From positions 1 to 64,000 of the forward strand of contig CALVEC010000013.1 of NCBI GenBank assembly GCA_944326475.1: a stretch of DNA of 64,000 nt, read 5' to 3'. The notes under the pieces were generated by a model. The model ran no database searches, was not told the origin of the DNA, and was given only the letters and a program-made list of their open reading frames with translations. The position numbers were made by a program, and so were the translations under genes. Of this stretch, positions 30,501 to 38,293 are shown piece by piece. Numbering within the stretch: position 1 is the first letter of the stretch; each line of letters starts with the position of its first letter. This DNA is from Candidatus Gastranaerophilales bacterium (GTDB lineage: Bacteria; Cyanobacteriota; Vampirovibrionia; Gastranaerophilales; Gastranaerophilaceae).

Positions 30501-31016
30501 CAATTCTATATAGTAATCTTCCCCAAACAAACCTTTATAGAATTTTGCGGCTTCATAGGCTTTTTCTTTTTCTTCCCTTATAAATCCCTGTGCAACTTCA
30601 CCTTGAACACAGGCAGAAAGGCATATCAGACCTTCATGATATTTTTCGATAAGTTCGTGATTTATTCTGGGTTTGTAATACATTCCCTCACACTTTGCAA
30701 TTGATACAAGTTTCACCAGGTTTTTGTATCCTGTCTGGTCTTTTGCAATAAGCACAAGGTGATACGGGTGTGTTTTTGCGGGATTTTTTTCGGTAATATC
30801 TCCGTCATATACGTAAAATTCACAGCCGATTAGAGGTTTCAGCCCCATTTCTTTTGCTGTTTCATACATCTGGATTGCGCCGTACATATTACCATGGTCA
30901 GTTATTGCAACGGCAGGCATGTCATTTTCTTTTGCAAATTTGCAAAGGTCTTTTATCCTGATTGCCCCGTCCAGAAGGCTGTTTTCGGTGTGTAAATGTA
31001 GAGGTACGTATTGCAT
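27570..31016 (-). CDS. dnaE: DNA polymerase III alpha subunit
   Basis: Replicative polymerase catalytic subunit. The 1148 residues start with a PHP domain (LHLHTENSLLDGA, ITDHGNMYGAIQMYE). The polymerase domain has GPGRGSAAGSLVSYVLEITD and the catalytic PDVDVDFCVERRGEV. The finger/thumb block includes FQLESSGMKKLVKDLKP, LFRPGPLGSGMV and YQEQIMQI. Helix-hairpin-helix and OB-fold regions follow. No intein is present. GGGAG lies 8 nt before the ATG. A short hairpin overlaps the stop codon (27556-27584), with a T run only farther on, so termination there is uncertain. Confidence 0.98.
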   Translation of the reverse strand: MQYVPLHLHTENSLLDGAIRIKDLCKFAKENDMPAVAITDHGNMYGAIQMYETAKEMGLKPLIGCEFYVYDGDITEKNPAKTHPYHLVLIAKDQTGYKNLVKLVSIAKCEGMYYKPRINHELIEKYHEGLICLSACVQGEVAQGFIREEKEKAYEAAKFYKGLFGEDYYIELQDHGLEKQKMSNPGLIELARELGIKMVITNDSHYLHKEDADWHDTLLCIQTNALKESNERFRFPNNEFYVKTPEQLRDSFRWMDAEMFEECIKNTVEVAEKCHLIIEMGKYHIPYFEIPQNYTSETYLDYMCMKGIKKRYGALTPELKERLEYELGVINKMGFAEYFLIVSDFIQYAKRNDIPVGPGRGSAAGSLVSYVLEITDLDPIKHNLLFERFLNPERVSMPDVDVDFCVERRGEVIDYVTKKYGADKVCQIVTFGTLAARNAMKAVARVYDIPFADSNKWAQLIPAEPKIKIDDALKDGMELKKLYDENPTVKKLVDMAKSIEGLKNNTGMHAAGVIISKMPLSDVVPVEPSKEGIIVTEYTMIEDEHIGLLKMDFLGLRNLTIIHNALKMIEKRTGEWLEINKIPLDDKLTFELLQKGDTDGVFQLESSGMKKLVKDLKPSVFEDLGALVALFRPGPLGSGMVQDFVERKHGRQKIEYAHPLLEPILKDTYGTIVYQEQIMQIFQTLADYSLGQADNVRRMMGKKQIEKMAEQKGLFIERSAAHGMTEKGATELFEQIEKFASYCFNRSHSAAYAFVAYQTAYLKAHYPVEYMSALLSSVSSDQEKTQLYIAECQKMGIKVLAPDINKSNARFTPDGNNIRFGLASIKNVGEGVIEQIEKERETQDGEFKSLYDFCTRIDAKSLNTRTLESLIKSGAFSNIEKSRKQLIENLESLMAAAKRRNEAKMLGQASLFAGMTTSSGVELDSYTLTGSDEEFEDRQIQAFEKEYLGFYVTSHPLSSIVDKLPFLTTHNIAELSELPDEKMVTICGLLSQVRQIPTKKDPTKFLKAGVIEDLTGKMEFVAFHKTLVEYNTFLESEKKVIISGKLQKRDENQLSIIVDTVKPVENSNIVTLSLNGELPFEEIVALKDMVTRYKGTDPLVIKMKTEQNEDLKILCGSNFWVDSTNEFTYAVKNNYAGKIAVAINSLDA

Positions 31017-31151
31017 GAAAAACTACTCCCGTTGTAACTATTAAATCATAGAAAAAAATCTTTTTCATTCTGTCTTGATGAAACTTTACAAGAAAATATT
31101 TGTCATTAAATACAAAGTGGGTAATAATATACTTATTGAAGAAATTGAGGT

Positions 31152-31865
31152 ATGGACAGAACATTGAAAAAGAGTTTACTTTTTACATTAGCAATAGCAC
31201 TTGCAATACAAACGTGCACCTTTGCGGAAGAAAACAAGCTTCCGCCTGTTAAATATGACGGGCTTACAAAGTATGAAAAAGATGCCGACAGCCCTGAATA
31301 TGAAGAACGAATGAAAGAGCTTAAAAAAGAATACAAAGGTGTTACCAAAGATGTCAGAGTTATCAATGCGCTTGAGCTTATGAAAGGTACACTCGGCGAA
31401 TTTTCCAGAAATGCTATTATAGGCAAAAATTTAACGGGAAAACCTATTGGTATTGAATTTACTGATTTAAGCAACTTTGGACCGGCTTACAGAAATTTTG
31501 ATGCACTCGGATGGAAAAAGAACAAGAGACTTTATATTTACTTAAACCGGAAACACCAAGATGCACCGGCGCCGGCGCTTGCAGCACTTCTTTCTCACGA
31601 GGCGCTGCATCAGGATGAATTTAATTCCCTGAATGAAGAAACTTATGCCTGGACGCTGGAAGCTGCTGTCTGGACACAGCTTACGGAAAAAATGCCTGAA
31701 TACAACAATAATATGCACCCTCTTTGCGTAAGAGAAAATACGCTGAAAAAACTTTTTATTAAAGGAAATTATACAAACAAATACATAAAAAAGACGGTTC
31801 ATGCAAACCCGGGGTATGCCGGACTTCCTTCCCGTTCACCCGGATTTGAAAATGACAACCTTTAA
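31152..31865 (+). CDS. Secreted protein with HExxH motif, putative metallopeptidase
   Basis: The 237 residues start with a Sec signal peptide (KKSLLFTLAIALAIQTCTFA, likely cut before EEN). A single zincin-like motif HEALH sits at residues 149-153 in LLSHEALHQDEFNSLNEET, followed by acidic residues that could supply the third ligand (Glu156, Glu162 or Glu163). The downstream part repeats neither a known peptidase domain nor a substrate-binding module that I recognise. GAGGT precedes the ATG. It is convergent with the next gene, overlapping its end by 4 bp. Gene: very likely. Peptidase role: inferred from the motif and export. Confidence 0.8.
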   Translation: MDRTLKKSLLFTLAIALAIQTCTFAEENKLPPVKYDGLTKYEKDADSPEYEERMKELKKEYKGVTKDVRVINALELMKGTLGEFSRNAIIGKNLTGKPIGIEFTDLSNFGPAYRNFDALGWKKNKRLYIYLNRKHQDAPAPALAALLSHEALHQDEFNSLNEETYAWTLEAAVWTQLTEKMPEYNNNMHPLCVRENTLKKLFIKGNYTNKYIKKTVHANPGYAGLPSRSPGFENDNL

Positions 31866-32698
31866 TGCATTCTCTTTTGCATTAAATATTTTGTGAAAAA
31901 ATTGGTTAAACAAAGCGGCAATTTTGAGAAAAATTCAGCCATTTTAGCGTCACGCCCGATTGTGTATGACGGTTTTGGATTTTTTGTATTCAAAACTCTC
32001 ACTATCAACTCCGCAACCCGTTCCGGCTCAAGTCCTTTGTCTTTATTTTTCTCTGCATTTTTTACCAGATACTCAAATTCACGTCTGTATTTTTCTATAG
32101 CCGTTTCCGGCAGTCTTTCCATTACTTTTTTGTTTTCATCAATCGATTTTTCCCAGATTTTTGTTTTTATAACTCCGGGTTTTATAGAAATAACTTTAAG
32201 TTCAGGAGTTTTGCATTCAAGCATCAATGCGTTAAAAAATATATCGAGCGCTCTTTTAGAAGCACAGTAAGGTGAAATAAACGGAAACAACCCAAAACTT
32301 GCCATAGAGCTGATATTTACAATTTTTGCACTGCACAGCATAGGCATAAACTCTTGTGCCACACGAATTGCACCGAAAACATTTATGTCGAACTGTTTTT
32401 GTATTGTATCAACAGGAATACATTCAACAGCTCCGGCGTATGCAATACCGGCATTATTAATCAAAGCATACAAACTGTCCGTAACTTTTTTTATTTCTTC
32501 ATGGGCATTTTTTATGCTCTCAGAATTTGTTACATCTATAAAAACACCTGTTATATTAGAGTTTTCCGCTTCAACTGCCGTTTTGTCTTCCGGTTTTCTG
32601 ACACCTGCAAAAACTTTAAAGCCGTTCTCCGCAAGCTTTATTGCGGTCGTTTTGCCTATTCCCGAGGAGGCTCCTGTTATCAATACATATTTTTCCAT
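31862..32698 (-). CDS. Short-chain dehydrogenase/reductase
   Basis: Classical SDR of 278 residues. The cofactor loop is ITGASSGIGKTTAIKLAENG, NNAGIAYAG is the NNAG motif, the catalytic Ser is in IVNISSMASFG, and YCASK gives the Tyr-x3-Lys pair. The ending resembles the retinol/11-beta-hydroxysteroid dehydrogenase-like group, but the substrate cannot be read from sequence. NADP(H) preference is suggested by the basic residue in VRKPED after the second strand. It stands alone. Confidence 0.9.
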   Translation of the reverse strand: MEKYVLITGASSGIGKTTAIKLAENGFKVFAGVRKPEDKTAVEAENSNITGVFIDVTNSESIKNAHEEIKKVTDSLYALINNAGIAYAGAVECIPVDTIQKQFDINVFGAIRVAQEFMPMLCSAKIVNISSMASFGLFPFISPYCASKRALDIFFNALMLECKTPELKVISIKPGVIKTKIWEKSIDENKKVMERLPETAIEKYRREFEYLVKNAEKNKDKGLEPERVAELIVRVLNTKNPKPSYTIGRDAKMAEFFSKLPLCLTNFFTKYLMQKRMH

Positions 32699-32809
32699 AA
32701 CTCTATATTACACAAGATGTTAAATATTGTAAATTTTGTTAACAAACGTGCAATTTTTTGTATCCGCAGGTTTTTATTAATGTATAGAGTTATAAGAAAA
32801 GGATGTATT

Positions 32810-33025
32810 ATGGACCCTATTGGAAATATTCAATCACTAAATCCATTTGTAAAATCCGCCGGTGCGGTGAACAGACGTCCTGCCGGAGGAGCCGGAGCAG
32901 TCGGAGTAGGACAGCCTCAAGAACAAACAGGTCTTGTTGACAGGCTCAACCAGATGGGTACAGGCGAATTAAAACCGGCAGTAGCCGGAAGCCATCTCGG
33001 CAATAGATTCGATATGACCATGTAA
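32810..33025 (+). CDS. Small unknown protein, Gly/Pro/Asn-rich
   Basis: A 71-residue protein starting MDPIGNIQSLNPFVKSAGAV. Its centre is Gly/Ala-rich (RRPAGGAGAVGVG), and the end reads GSHLGNRFDMTM. AAAAGG lies 8-10 nt before the ATG and a strong terminator follows, so the short frame looks like a deliberate single gene. The longer frame that reads back to 32354 is only antisense to the dehydrogenase. No known family, no signal peptide, no membrane helix. Confidence 0.65.
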   Translation: MDPIGNIQSLNPFVKSAGAVNRRPAGGAGAVGVGQPQEQTGLVDRLNQMGTGELKPAVAGSHLGNRFDMTM

Positions 33026-33047
33026 TTTATTAATATGGCTCATAAAT

Positions 33048-33089
33048 AAAAAATGGTTTAACGCTTATTGTTGTTTAAACCATTTTTTT
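33048..33089. terminator. Convergent terminator overlapping the end of a gene
   Basis: Stem AAAAAATGGTTTAA pairs with TTTAAACCATTTTTT across a 12-nt loop. It ends the small plus-strand gene. Its right arm is the coding sequence for the last residues KKWFKQQ of the minus-strand gene, and the loop holds that gene's stop codon. Confidence 0.75.
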
Positions 33090-33328
33090 GCATAATTGGA
33101 AACCTGTTCCCAAAGACTGTTTTTGGGGATGTCTTCGTTTGTATTTACAAACTCGTCTTCTTCATCTTTTGATGTAAGAAAAACGTCCACTTCTTCTTTT
33201 TTCTTTTTGTCATCTTTACGGCGTTTCATATAACCTAAATTTCCACCGCCGCCGTTATTTTGCATATTTTGGGCTTCGAGGATTGAAGGGCGTTTTATAG
33301 GGGTCGGACCATTAATTTCAAAAGACAT
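33065..33328 (-). CDS. Small unknown basic/acidic protein
   Basis: An 87-residue protein starting MSFEINGPTPIKRPSILEA. A Gly/Asn stretch (NNGGGGNLGYMKRRK) is followed by a Lys-rich block, an acidic block (SKDEEDEF) and a C-terminal amphipathic end LWEQVSNYAKKWFKQQ. ATG 33328 is preferred over an in-frame ATG at 33364 because AAGGT stands before it and the upstream promoter would initiate near 33365. Function unknown. Confidence 0.7.
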   Translation of the reverse strand: MSFEINGPTPIKRPSILEAQNMQNNGGGGNLGYMKRRKDDKKKKEEVDVFLTSKDEEDEFVNTNEDIPKNSLWEQVSNYAKKWFKQQ

Positions 33329-33371
33329 ATAAACCTTGCGCAATTTTGAATTGCATTGTGACACTATATAT

Positions 33372-33400
33372 ATTATATACTACTTTTGTAGAAATTGAAA
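33372..33400 (-). promoter_or_regulatory. Promoter of the small unknown gene
   Basis: On the minus strand TTTCAA (33395-33400), 17 bp, TATAAT (33372-33377), about 40 bp before the chosen start. Confidence 0.5.
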
Positions 33401-33504
33401 GCCCCCAATATATTTATACTGTTCCGAACACTTACAGCACTTGCCTTAGCAAGTATTTTTCAAGATATTTTCAATATCCGATACACGAAAATATGATTTA
33501 ATGA

Positions 33505-33510
33505 TATAAT
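33505..33510 (+). promoter_or_regulatory. -10 element of the histidine kinase gene (near-leaderless)
   Basis: TATAAT at 33505-33510 lies only 9 nt before the ATG at 33520, and no ribosome site is present between them. If used, the transcript would begin at or within a few bases of the start codon. A small hairpin (33439-33454) lies upstream. Confidence 0.45.
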
Positions 33511-33519
33511 TTTTTACAA

Positions 33520-35325
33520 ATGGATATGAAGAAGCAAATTAGTATTAGTACACAAAATAAACTTATTCTGCTCGGGCTTGTTATAAGCACGATACTTATT
33601 GTTGCACTTGCTATTTTTGCAATAACAAATATTCAGCAAAAAATATCCCAGGTTTACGATGATTTCGGACAAATATTGACCAAAACGCTGGCGATTGAAA
33701 GCGTTGAAATCACAAAAGATGTACAGGAATATAACAAATTCTCCACACTTCAAGCCCATACAAAATCCATAATAAACAGCAACAGAGAGATATCGTTCAT
33801 TGAATTTAAAGATTCTGACAGCAATATAATTTATTCGAGCAAAAAAGAATACCCGACAAGAGCGACAGAAGCTACCATAATAACCTCTGCACCCATGATG
33901 TCAGAGATTGACGGTATAAAGACGGTTATCGGTTCAGTAACGGTAGGATTGTCCGGCACTTCAATGTTCCATATTTCACATACAACAAGAAATTCAATGC
34001 TTGTTGTCTTTACTGTTGCGTGGATTGTATTTACGCTGGTTGTACTGATTAATACTATTCTTATTACCAGAGAACTTAATATACTCCACCACGGTGTTAA
34101 AAAGATATCGACCGGAGCTTTCGGATTTACGCTGGACCCTAAAAATACGAACGGTGAAATAAGAGAATTAATAGACGCTTTTAACGACATGTCCGCCCGT
34201 CTTCACCAGTATGAAGAACAGAATATAGACCAGCTTACTCTTGAGAGAAACAAGATGGAAGCTGTTTTGATGAGTATTGTAAACGGGGTTGTTGTTTGCG
34301 ACAACTATGACAATGTGGTTTTGGTTAATAATGCAGCCCAAAAACTGCTGCAGACAAATGAAGAAGAAATTTTAAACACAAAGATTCAAACATATTGTGA
34401 TTCCGAAGGAGAACTTTGCTTCAAAGAAAAGATTGAACAATTCAAAGACACTCCGCTTGACATAATGGAAAACAAACCGCTCGAATTTAATATAACAATT
34501 GATAAAAGAGTTATAAAATCCGTGATATCTCCGATGTTTTCAAAAAGCCAGGACTATGTCGGATACATAATAGTACTGATTGATGTAACAAAAGAAGTTG
34601 AAATTGACAAAATGAAAAGCAATTTCATCTCCAACGTAAGCCATGAACTTCGCACGCCTGTTACGGTTTTGAGAACTTATATAGATACTTTATACAACCA
34701 TTCCGATGATTTTGATGAAGCTACGAACAAAGAATTTTTCGGAGTAATAAACAAAGAAGCTGCCAGACTCCAAAAAATGGTCAATGACATTCTTGATTTT
34801 TCAAGACTTGAATCGGGCAATGTGAATGTCGAAAAAGAAAACTGTAATATAATTCCTGTTATTGAACAAACTCTGCAGAGTATGCAGGTGCTTGCCGAAG
34901 AAAAGAACGTTACGTTTTCTTTGATAAAAGAACCGGATTTGCCCGAAGTTCCGATGAATGTCAGCGGAATAGAAAGAGTATTGAATAATCTTTTGTCCAA
35001 TGCGATTAAATACTCCCCTGAAAACGGAAGAATAAAAGTAAGGGCAGAGCTTGCCAGAGATCCAAATTACATAGAGGTTTCCGTTGAAGACCAGGGAATC
35101 GGTATACCGGAAGAACACCAGAAAAAGATTTTTGAAAGATTTTACAGAGTCGAAAACGATACGCATACAGTAAAAGGTACCGGGCTTGGTCTTCATCTTG
35201 TTAAAATAACCATTGAAAAACATCACAAAGGTCAGGTGTTTGTAAAGAGCAAACCAAATGAAGGTTCAACTTTCGGTTTCAGACTGCCTATTCATCCCGA
35301 AACGATTCCGGAAGAAGAAACTTAA
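33520..35325 (+). CDS. Membrane sensor histidine kinase (PhoR/ResE type)
   Basis: Two-component sensor of 601 residues. Two membrane helices (about 14-33 and 160-183) flank an extracytoplasmic sensor of roughly 125 residues. A HAMP linker follows, then a PAS domain (about 240-355, ERNKMEAVLMSIVNGVVVCD). The HisKA H-box is NFISNVSHELRTPVTVL, with the phosphorylated His near 374. The ATPase has N-box NNLLSNAIKYSPENG, G1 VEDQGIGIPEE, F-box KIFERFYRV and G2 KGTGLGLHLVK. No response regulator is adjacent, so it is an orphan here. The signal is unknown. Confidence 0.93.
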   Translation: MDMKKQISISTQNKLILLGLVISTILIVALAIFAITNIQQKISQVYDDFGQILTKTLAIESVEITKDVQEYNKFSTLQAHTKSIINSNREISFIEFKDSDSNIIYSSKKEYPTRATEATIITSAPMMSEIDGIKTVIGSVTVGLSGTSMFHISHTTRNSMLVVFTVAWIVFTLVVLINTILITRELNILHHGVKKISTGAFGFTLDPKNTNGEIRELIDAFNDMSARLHQYEEQNIDQLTLERNKMEAVLMSIVNGVVVCDNYDNVVLVNNAAQKLLQTNEEEILNTKIQTYCDSEGELCFKEKIEQFKDTPLDIMENKPLEFNITIDKRVIKSVISPMFSKSQDYVGYIIVLIDVTKEVEIDKMKSNFISNVSHELRTPVTVLRTYIDTLYNHSDDFDEATNKEFFGVINKEAARLQKMVNDILDFSRLESGNVNVEKENCNIIPVIEQTLQSMQVLAEEKNVTFSLIKEPDLPEVPMNVSGIERVLNNLLSNAIKYSPENGRIKVRAELARDPNYIEVSVEDQGIGIPEEHQKKIFERFYRVENDTHTVKGTGLGLHLVKITIEKHHKGQVFVKSKPNEGSTFGFRLPIHPETIPEEET

Positions 35326-35455
35326 TTTTCTCTTTGGCAAAATTTTGGCGGGGCTCTGTAACCAATATTTTTGTGGTGTGTTTAACTTGCATATCGCGCT
35401 GTTTGTGAATAAATAGCATACATAAATTAGCTTTTACACACCCGGCTTTGATATT

Positions 35456-35495
35456 AAAAAACTCCCTTTTTATTTATAAATAAAAAGGGAGTTTT
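35456..35495. terminator. Bidirectional terminator after the kinase gene
   Basis: Almost perfect palindrome AAAACTCCCTTTTTATTT / AAATAAAAAGGGAGTTTT between convergent genes. The 130 bp between the kinase stop and this hairpin hold nothing I recognise. Confidence 0.8.
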
Positions 35496-35509
35496 CGTGT
35501 TGTTTCTGT

Positions 35510-35986
35510 TTATTTTTTGTTTGCTTTTGCTTTTCGCAGAATAGCTGTTTGTTTTGTATACATCATTTCTTCTTTGATTTTCATATTTCCGTTTGCGTCA
35601 GTGCCGATAACAAAATGTGCGGGCAGTTTGTAGTCGCTTGTGGACGGCTGACGGTTGCAGGTAATTTTGTAATCATTTCCTACTTTGGTAACTTTTCTTT
35701 CAGTATAGAAGTTTTTATATTTGTTTATTTTAGCAATATTTGCACCTATTTTCAGTTGTCTTGTGTATTCTCTCATATCTGTGGTAACGGATTCTGTTTT
35801 TCCGTCAGGCAAAACAACCACTCTGATAATTTTTGCGTTAGGTTCATAATAATCTACGATTTTCGGGCTTTGGGCGTTTGCGTCATTCACGTATTTTGCA
35901 AAAAACGAAAGAGCATCGTCTGCTGACATAGCAAAAGCGCTTGAGCCTACCATCAAAGCTGTTATTAATGTTAATATTTTTTTCAT
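35510..35986 (-). CDS. Small secreted protein of unknown function
   Basis: A 158-residue protein with a clean Sec signal peptide (MKKILTLITALMVGSSAFA, cut before MSADD). The mature part is about 139 residues, looks like a small alpha+beta fold (ADDALSFFAKYVNDANAQS, then alternating strands such as IIRVVVLPDGK and DYKITCNRQ), and ends Lys-rich. AAAGGAG stands before the ATG. It resembles small periplasmic nuclear-transport-factor-like or lipocalin-like proteins only in size; I do not assign a family. Confidence 0.8.
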   Translation of the reverse strand: MKKILTLITALMVGSSAFAMSADDALSFFAKYVNDANAQSPKIVDYYEPNAKIIRVVVLPDGKTESVTTDMREYTRQLKIGANIAKINKYKNFYTERKVTKVGNDYKITCNRQPSTSDYKLPAHFVIGTDANGNMKIKEEMMYTKQTAILRKAKANKK

Positions 35987-36110
35987 GTAACTTCTCCTTT
36001 GACTATTTTAAAATTATTCTTCCTCATCTAAAAACTTAAACTGTTTTTTTGTATAAAAGTTCAGATTAATTTCCGATTTTTTAAAATTTTACAAATCTTA
36101 AGAACCGGAA

Positions 36111-36764
36111 TTATATAATATGGTTTGCCTCAAGTTCTTTTCTTATTTTTACCAGCCCTGACTGAATAATTCTGGAGATTCTGGATGGAGAAATATTAAA
36201 ATCCTCTGAAAGTTCTCTGAGTTTTTTGTCTTGAAAAAATTTTGCTTCTATCAAATCTTTTTCTCTTTGCGGCAGTTTTTTTATTGCTTCTTTAATTCCG
36301 TTGCTCAACTCTTGAAAGAGTATATTTTCTTCCGGGGTTTTGCAGGAATCTTTTATCTGTGTCGGATTTTCAGATTCAGCCATCTCATCAATAGATAGAA
36401 TTGTTTTGTATACGGCATCCCTTATATCTTCATGATCAGCGTCAGTTGGTGTTTCTGTTTTTCTGGTTTTTAGGGAATACCATTTGTAGCGTCTTCTGAC
36501 TTCGTTTCTTATAGCCCATTTGATTGCAGTCGAGATGTATGATTTATTGTAATTCTCAATATTAGAATCAGAGCACAATTTGTGTACAACCTGTGTTCCG
36601 ATATTTACAAACTCCGAATAATCTATAAGGTATGACGAAGAAAGTTTTTTGAACTCAATTTTTGCTATGGTTTCAATCAAGTCGTTAAACTCGCGTAAAC
36701 TTGCCTGTATAGATTTTTTTGTGTTACTGTTCAAGTCAAACCTGCAAAATAGATAATCATTCAC
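36111..36764 (-). CDS. Sigma-70 family factor, short alternative type
   Basis: A 217-residue RNA polymerase sigma factor. Region 2 is recognisable around 45-95 (YSEFVNIGTQVV, SYISTAIKWAIRNEVRRRY, the core-binding and -10 recognition helices). Region 4 is at about 160-213 (LPQREKDLIEAKFF, then the helix-turn-helix LREL..FNISPSRISRIIQSGLVKIRKEL). Region 3 is short and divergent. It looks like a group 3 factor of the SigB/FliA/WhiG kind, but the regulon cannot be named. No anti-sigma gene is adjacent; the neighbour upstream is a VWA protein on the same strand, 83 bp away. Confidence 0.85.
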   Translation of the reverse strand: MNDYLFCRFDLNSNTKKSIQASLREFNDLIETIAKIEFKKLSSSYLIDYSEFVNIGTQVVHKLCSDSNIENYNKSYISTAIKWAIRNEVRRRYKWYSLKTRKTETPTDADHEDIRDAVYKTILSIDEMAESENPTQIKDSCKTPEENILFQELSNGIKEAIKKLPQREKDLIEAKFFQDKKLRELSEDFNISPSRISRIIQSGLVKIRKELEANHII

Positions 36765-36847
36765 TCTATATTATTATTGTAGATTAAAAAAATATTTATG
36801 CACAGTATTCTGAGCAAATATTAAAATATTTTAATTTTTTGTATTGT

Positions 36848-37549
36848 TTACTGTTGAATTATTACTCCCTGAACATCTTTTTGTGCGTTTAGTGATTTTG
36901 ACAGACTGTTTAAAAGCTGTGCTGCTGTATTAGCCGTGTAAAATTTTCCGTAAGTTGCAAGAGCTGCACATTTAAGCTGGTTATTTGCTTCTCTGTCTGT
37001 TATGTTGAAAGCTATTACATCAATAGAGATATCATCTCTGGTTTTTATAAGCTCCATTGCATAGTCGCAAGGACTTTCGTCGCAGTTTTCTCCACCGTCA
37101 GAAAGCAGTATGATTCTTTTCTTCCCCGTAAAGTCTCCAAAATCGTTTGCAACTGCCTGTTTCAGCGAATAAGTAATCGGTGTCCACCCGGAGGGGCTAA
37201 GCGAAAACAGTGCATTTCTTATGGAAGGCGCAGAATTTTTGGTTATCGGAACCATAAGCGAACTGGCTTTGCACGCCTGGATTGCAAAAATTCCGCTTCG
37301 ATGTCCGTAAACTCTAAGTCCTATTCGTTTGTTTTTCGGTATAGTGGGCAAAAGCTCCGTCACTGTGTCCAGAACCATATCTATTTTTTTTACATCATTT
37401 ATTTTTTCGGTCATGCTGTTTGAAAAATCTACAATAAACAGCACCATTTCATTGTCGTTATCACTGACCTTTTTGAAATTTTCACCATTTGATGTATTCA
37501 CAATTGAAAGAAAAAATATTAATGTTAAAAGTGTAAGAATTTTTTTCAT
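36848..37549 (-). CDS. Secreted von Willebrand factor A domain protein
   Basis: A signal peptide (KKILTLLTLIFFLSIVNTS) precedes one VWA domain of about 190 residues. The metal-ion-dependent adhesion site is complete: DFSNS at 41-45, the Thr in SGWTPITYSLKQA, and the Asp in ILLSDGGENC. Paired Cys (ENCDESPCDY) may form a disulfide outside the membrane. Such domains bind ligands or partner proteins through a divalent metal. It precedes the small sigma factor gene on the same strand, and only 22 bp separate it from the divergent nitroreductase. Confidence 0.88.
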   Translation of the reverse strand: MKKILTLLTLIFFLSIVNTSNGENFKKVSDNDNEMVLFIVDFSNSMTEKINDVKKIDMVLDTVTELLPTIPKNKRIGLRVYGHRSGIFAIQACKASSLMVPITKNSAPSIRNALFSLSPSGWTPITYSLKQAVANDFGDFTGKKRIILLSDGGENCDESPCDYAMELIKTRDDISIDVIAFNITDREANNQLKCAALATYGKFYTANTAAQLLNSLSKSLNAQKDVQGVIIQQ

Positions 37550-37571
37550 CTGATTACCTTAGGAGTTATTT

Positions 37572-38204
37572 ATGGAATTTTTTGAAGTGCTCACTACAAG
37601 AAAAACTATCAGAAAGTACAAAACAGACCTACCCCCTGTCAGTGATATACAAAAGATTATAGACGCCGGAAGACTTGCACCCAGTGCAACTAATTCTCAA
37701 AACTGGGAGTTTATTGCTATTTATAATCCCGATATAAAACAAAAAATGTTCGATGCAACTACGGAAGCTTACGACAAAATATCACAGCTTGATATTTCAG
37801 AAGAAAACAGAAACAAGCTTAATATGTACAAGTATTATTCCGGTTTTTTTGTGAAAGCACCTGTTGTGATTGCAATTATTGAAAAAGAAAGACAGTCTTT
37901 CGTCACAAATATTTTAAGAGAAAACAATTATCCGGAAAAAGAAATCGCTTTAATGCGTCCGAACTCCTCAACTTTGAGTATCGGCGCAGCAGTAGAGAAC
38001 ATGTCCCTCGCTGCACACGCATTAGGTTACGGAACATGCTGGCTTTGCGCACCAATTGTTGCTTACAAAAAGTTCAAAGAAATTCTGAATCTGGAGGAAA
38101 AGTCAAAAATAGTCTCTTTATTAACAGTGGGAATACCGGAACATAACAACTTTAAGTCTCCTCCGAAAAAACCGCTGTCTGAAGTGATGAAAATTTTGGC
38201 TTGA
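37572..38204 (+). CDS. Nitroreductase family FMN oxidoreductase
   Basis: A 210-residue NAD(P)H-dependent flavoenzyme. The N-terminus has the FMN-phosphate site RKTIRKYKTDLPPVSDI and GRLAPSATNSQNWEF. The later block SIGAAVENMSLAAHALGYGTCWL and the ending LTVGIPEHN..SPPKKPLSEV are also typical. Substrate unknown; relatives reduce nitro groups, quinones or flavins. TAGGAG lies 7 nt before the ATG. The 22-bp gap to the divergent VWA gene is too short for two promoters, so its promoter must reach into that coding sequence. Confidence 0.92.
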   Translation: MEFFEVLTTRKTIRKYKTDLPPVSDIQKIIDAGRLAPSATNSQNWEFIAIYNPDIKQKMFDATTEAYDKISQLDISEENRNKLNMYKYYSGFFVKAPVVIAIIEKERQSFVTNILRENNYPEKEIALMRPNSSTLSIGAAVENMSLAAHALGYGTCWLCAPIVAYKKFKEILNLEEKSKIVSLLTVGIPEHNNFKSPPKKPLSEVMKILA

Positions 38205-38293
38205 CGATGTAAATTGTTTTATTTTTTGACAAATTACTTCCCCTACACAGACCCGCATTGCGCAGAGTCTGTCCAAAAGAGTGAAGCTGTTAA

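Noticed and set aside
32354-32809. N-terminal extension of the small gene at 32810 to 223 residues
   Set aside because: The extension is antisense to the dehydrogenase and reads as Phe/Cys/Arg-rich nonsense; a ribosome site sits before ATG 32810.
38247-38272. Terminator after the nitroreductase
   Set aside because: ACAGAC/GTCTGT can pair but no T run follows on either strand.
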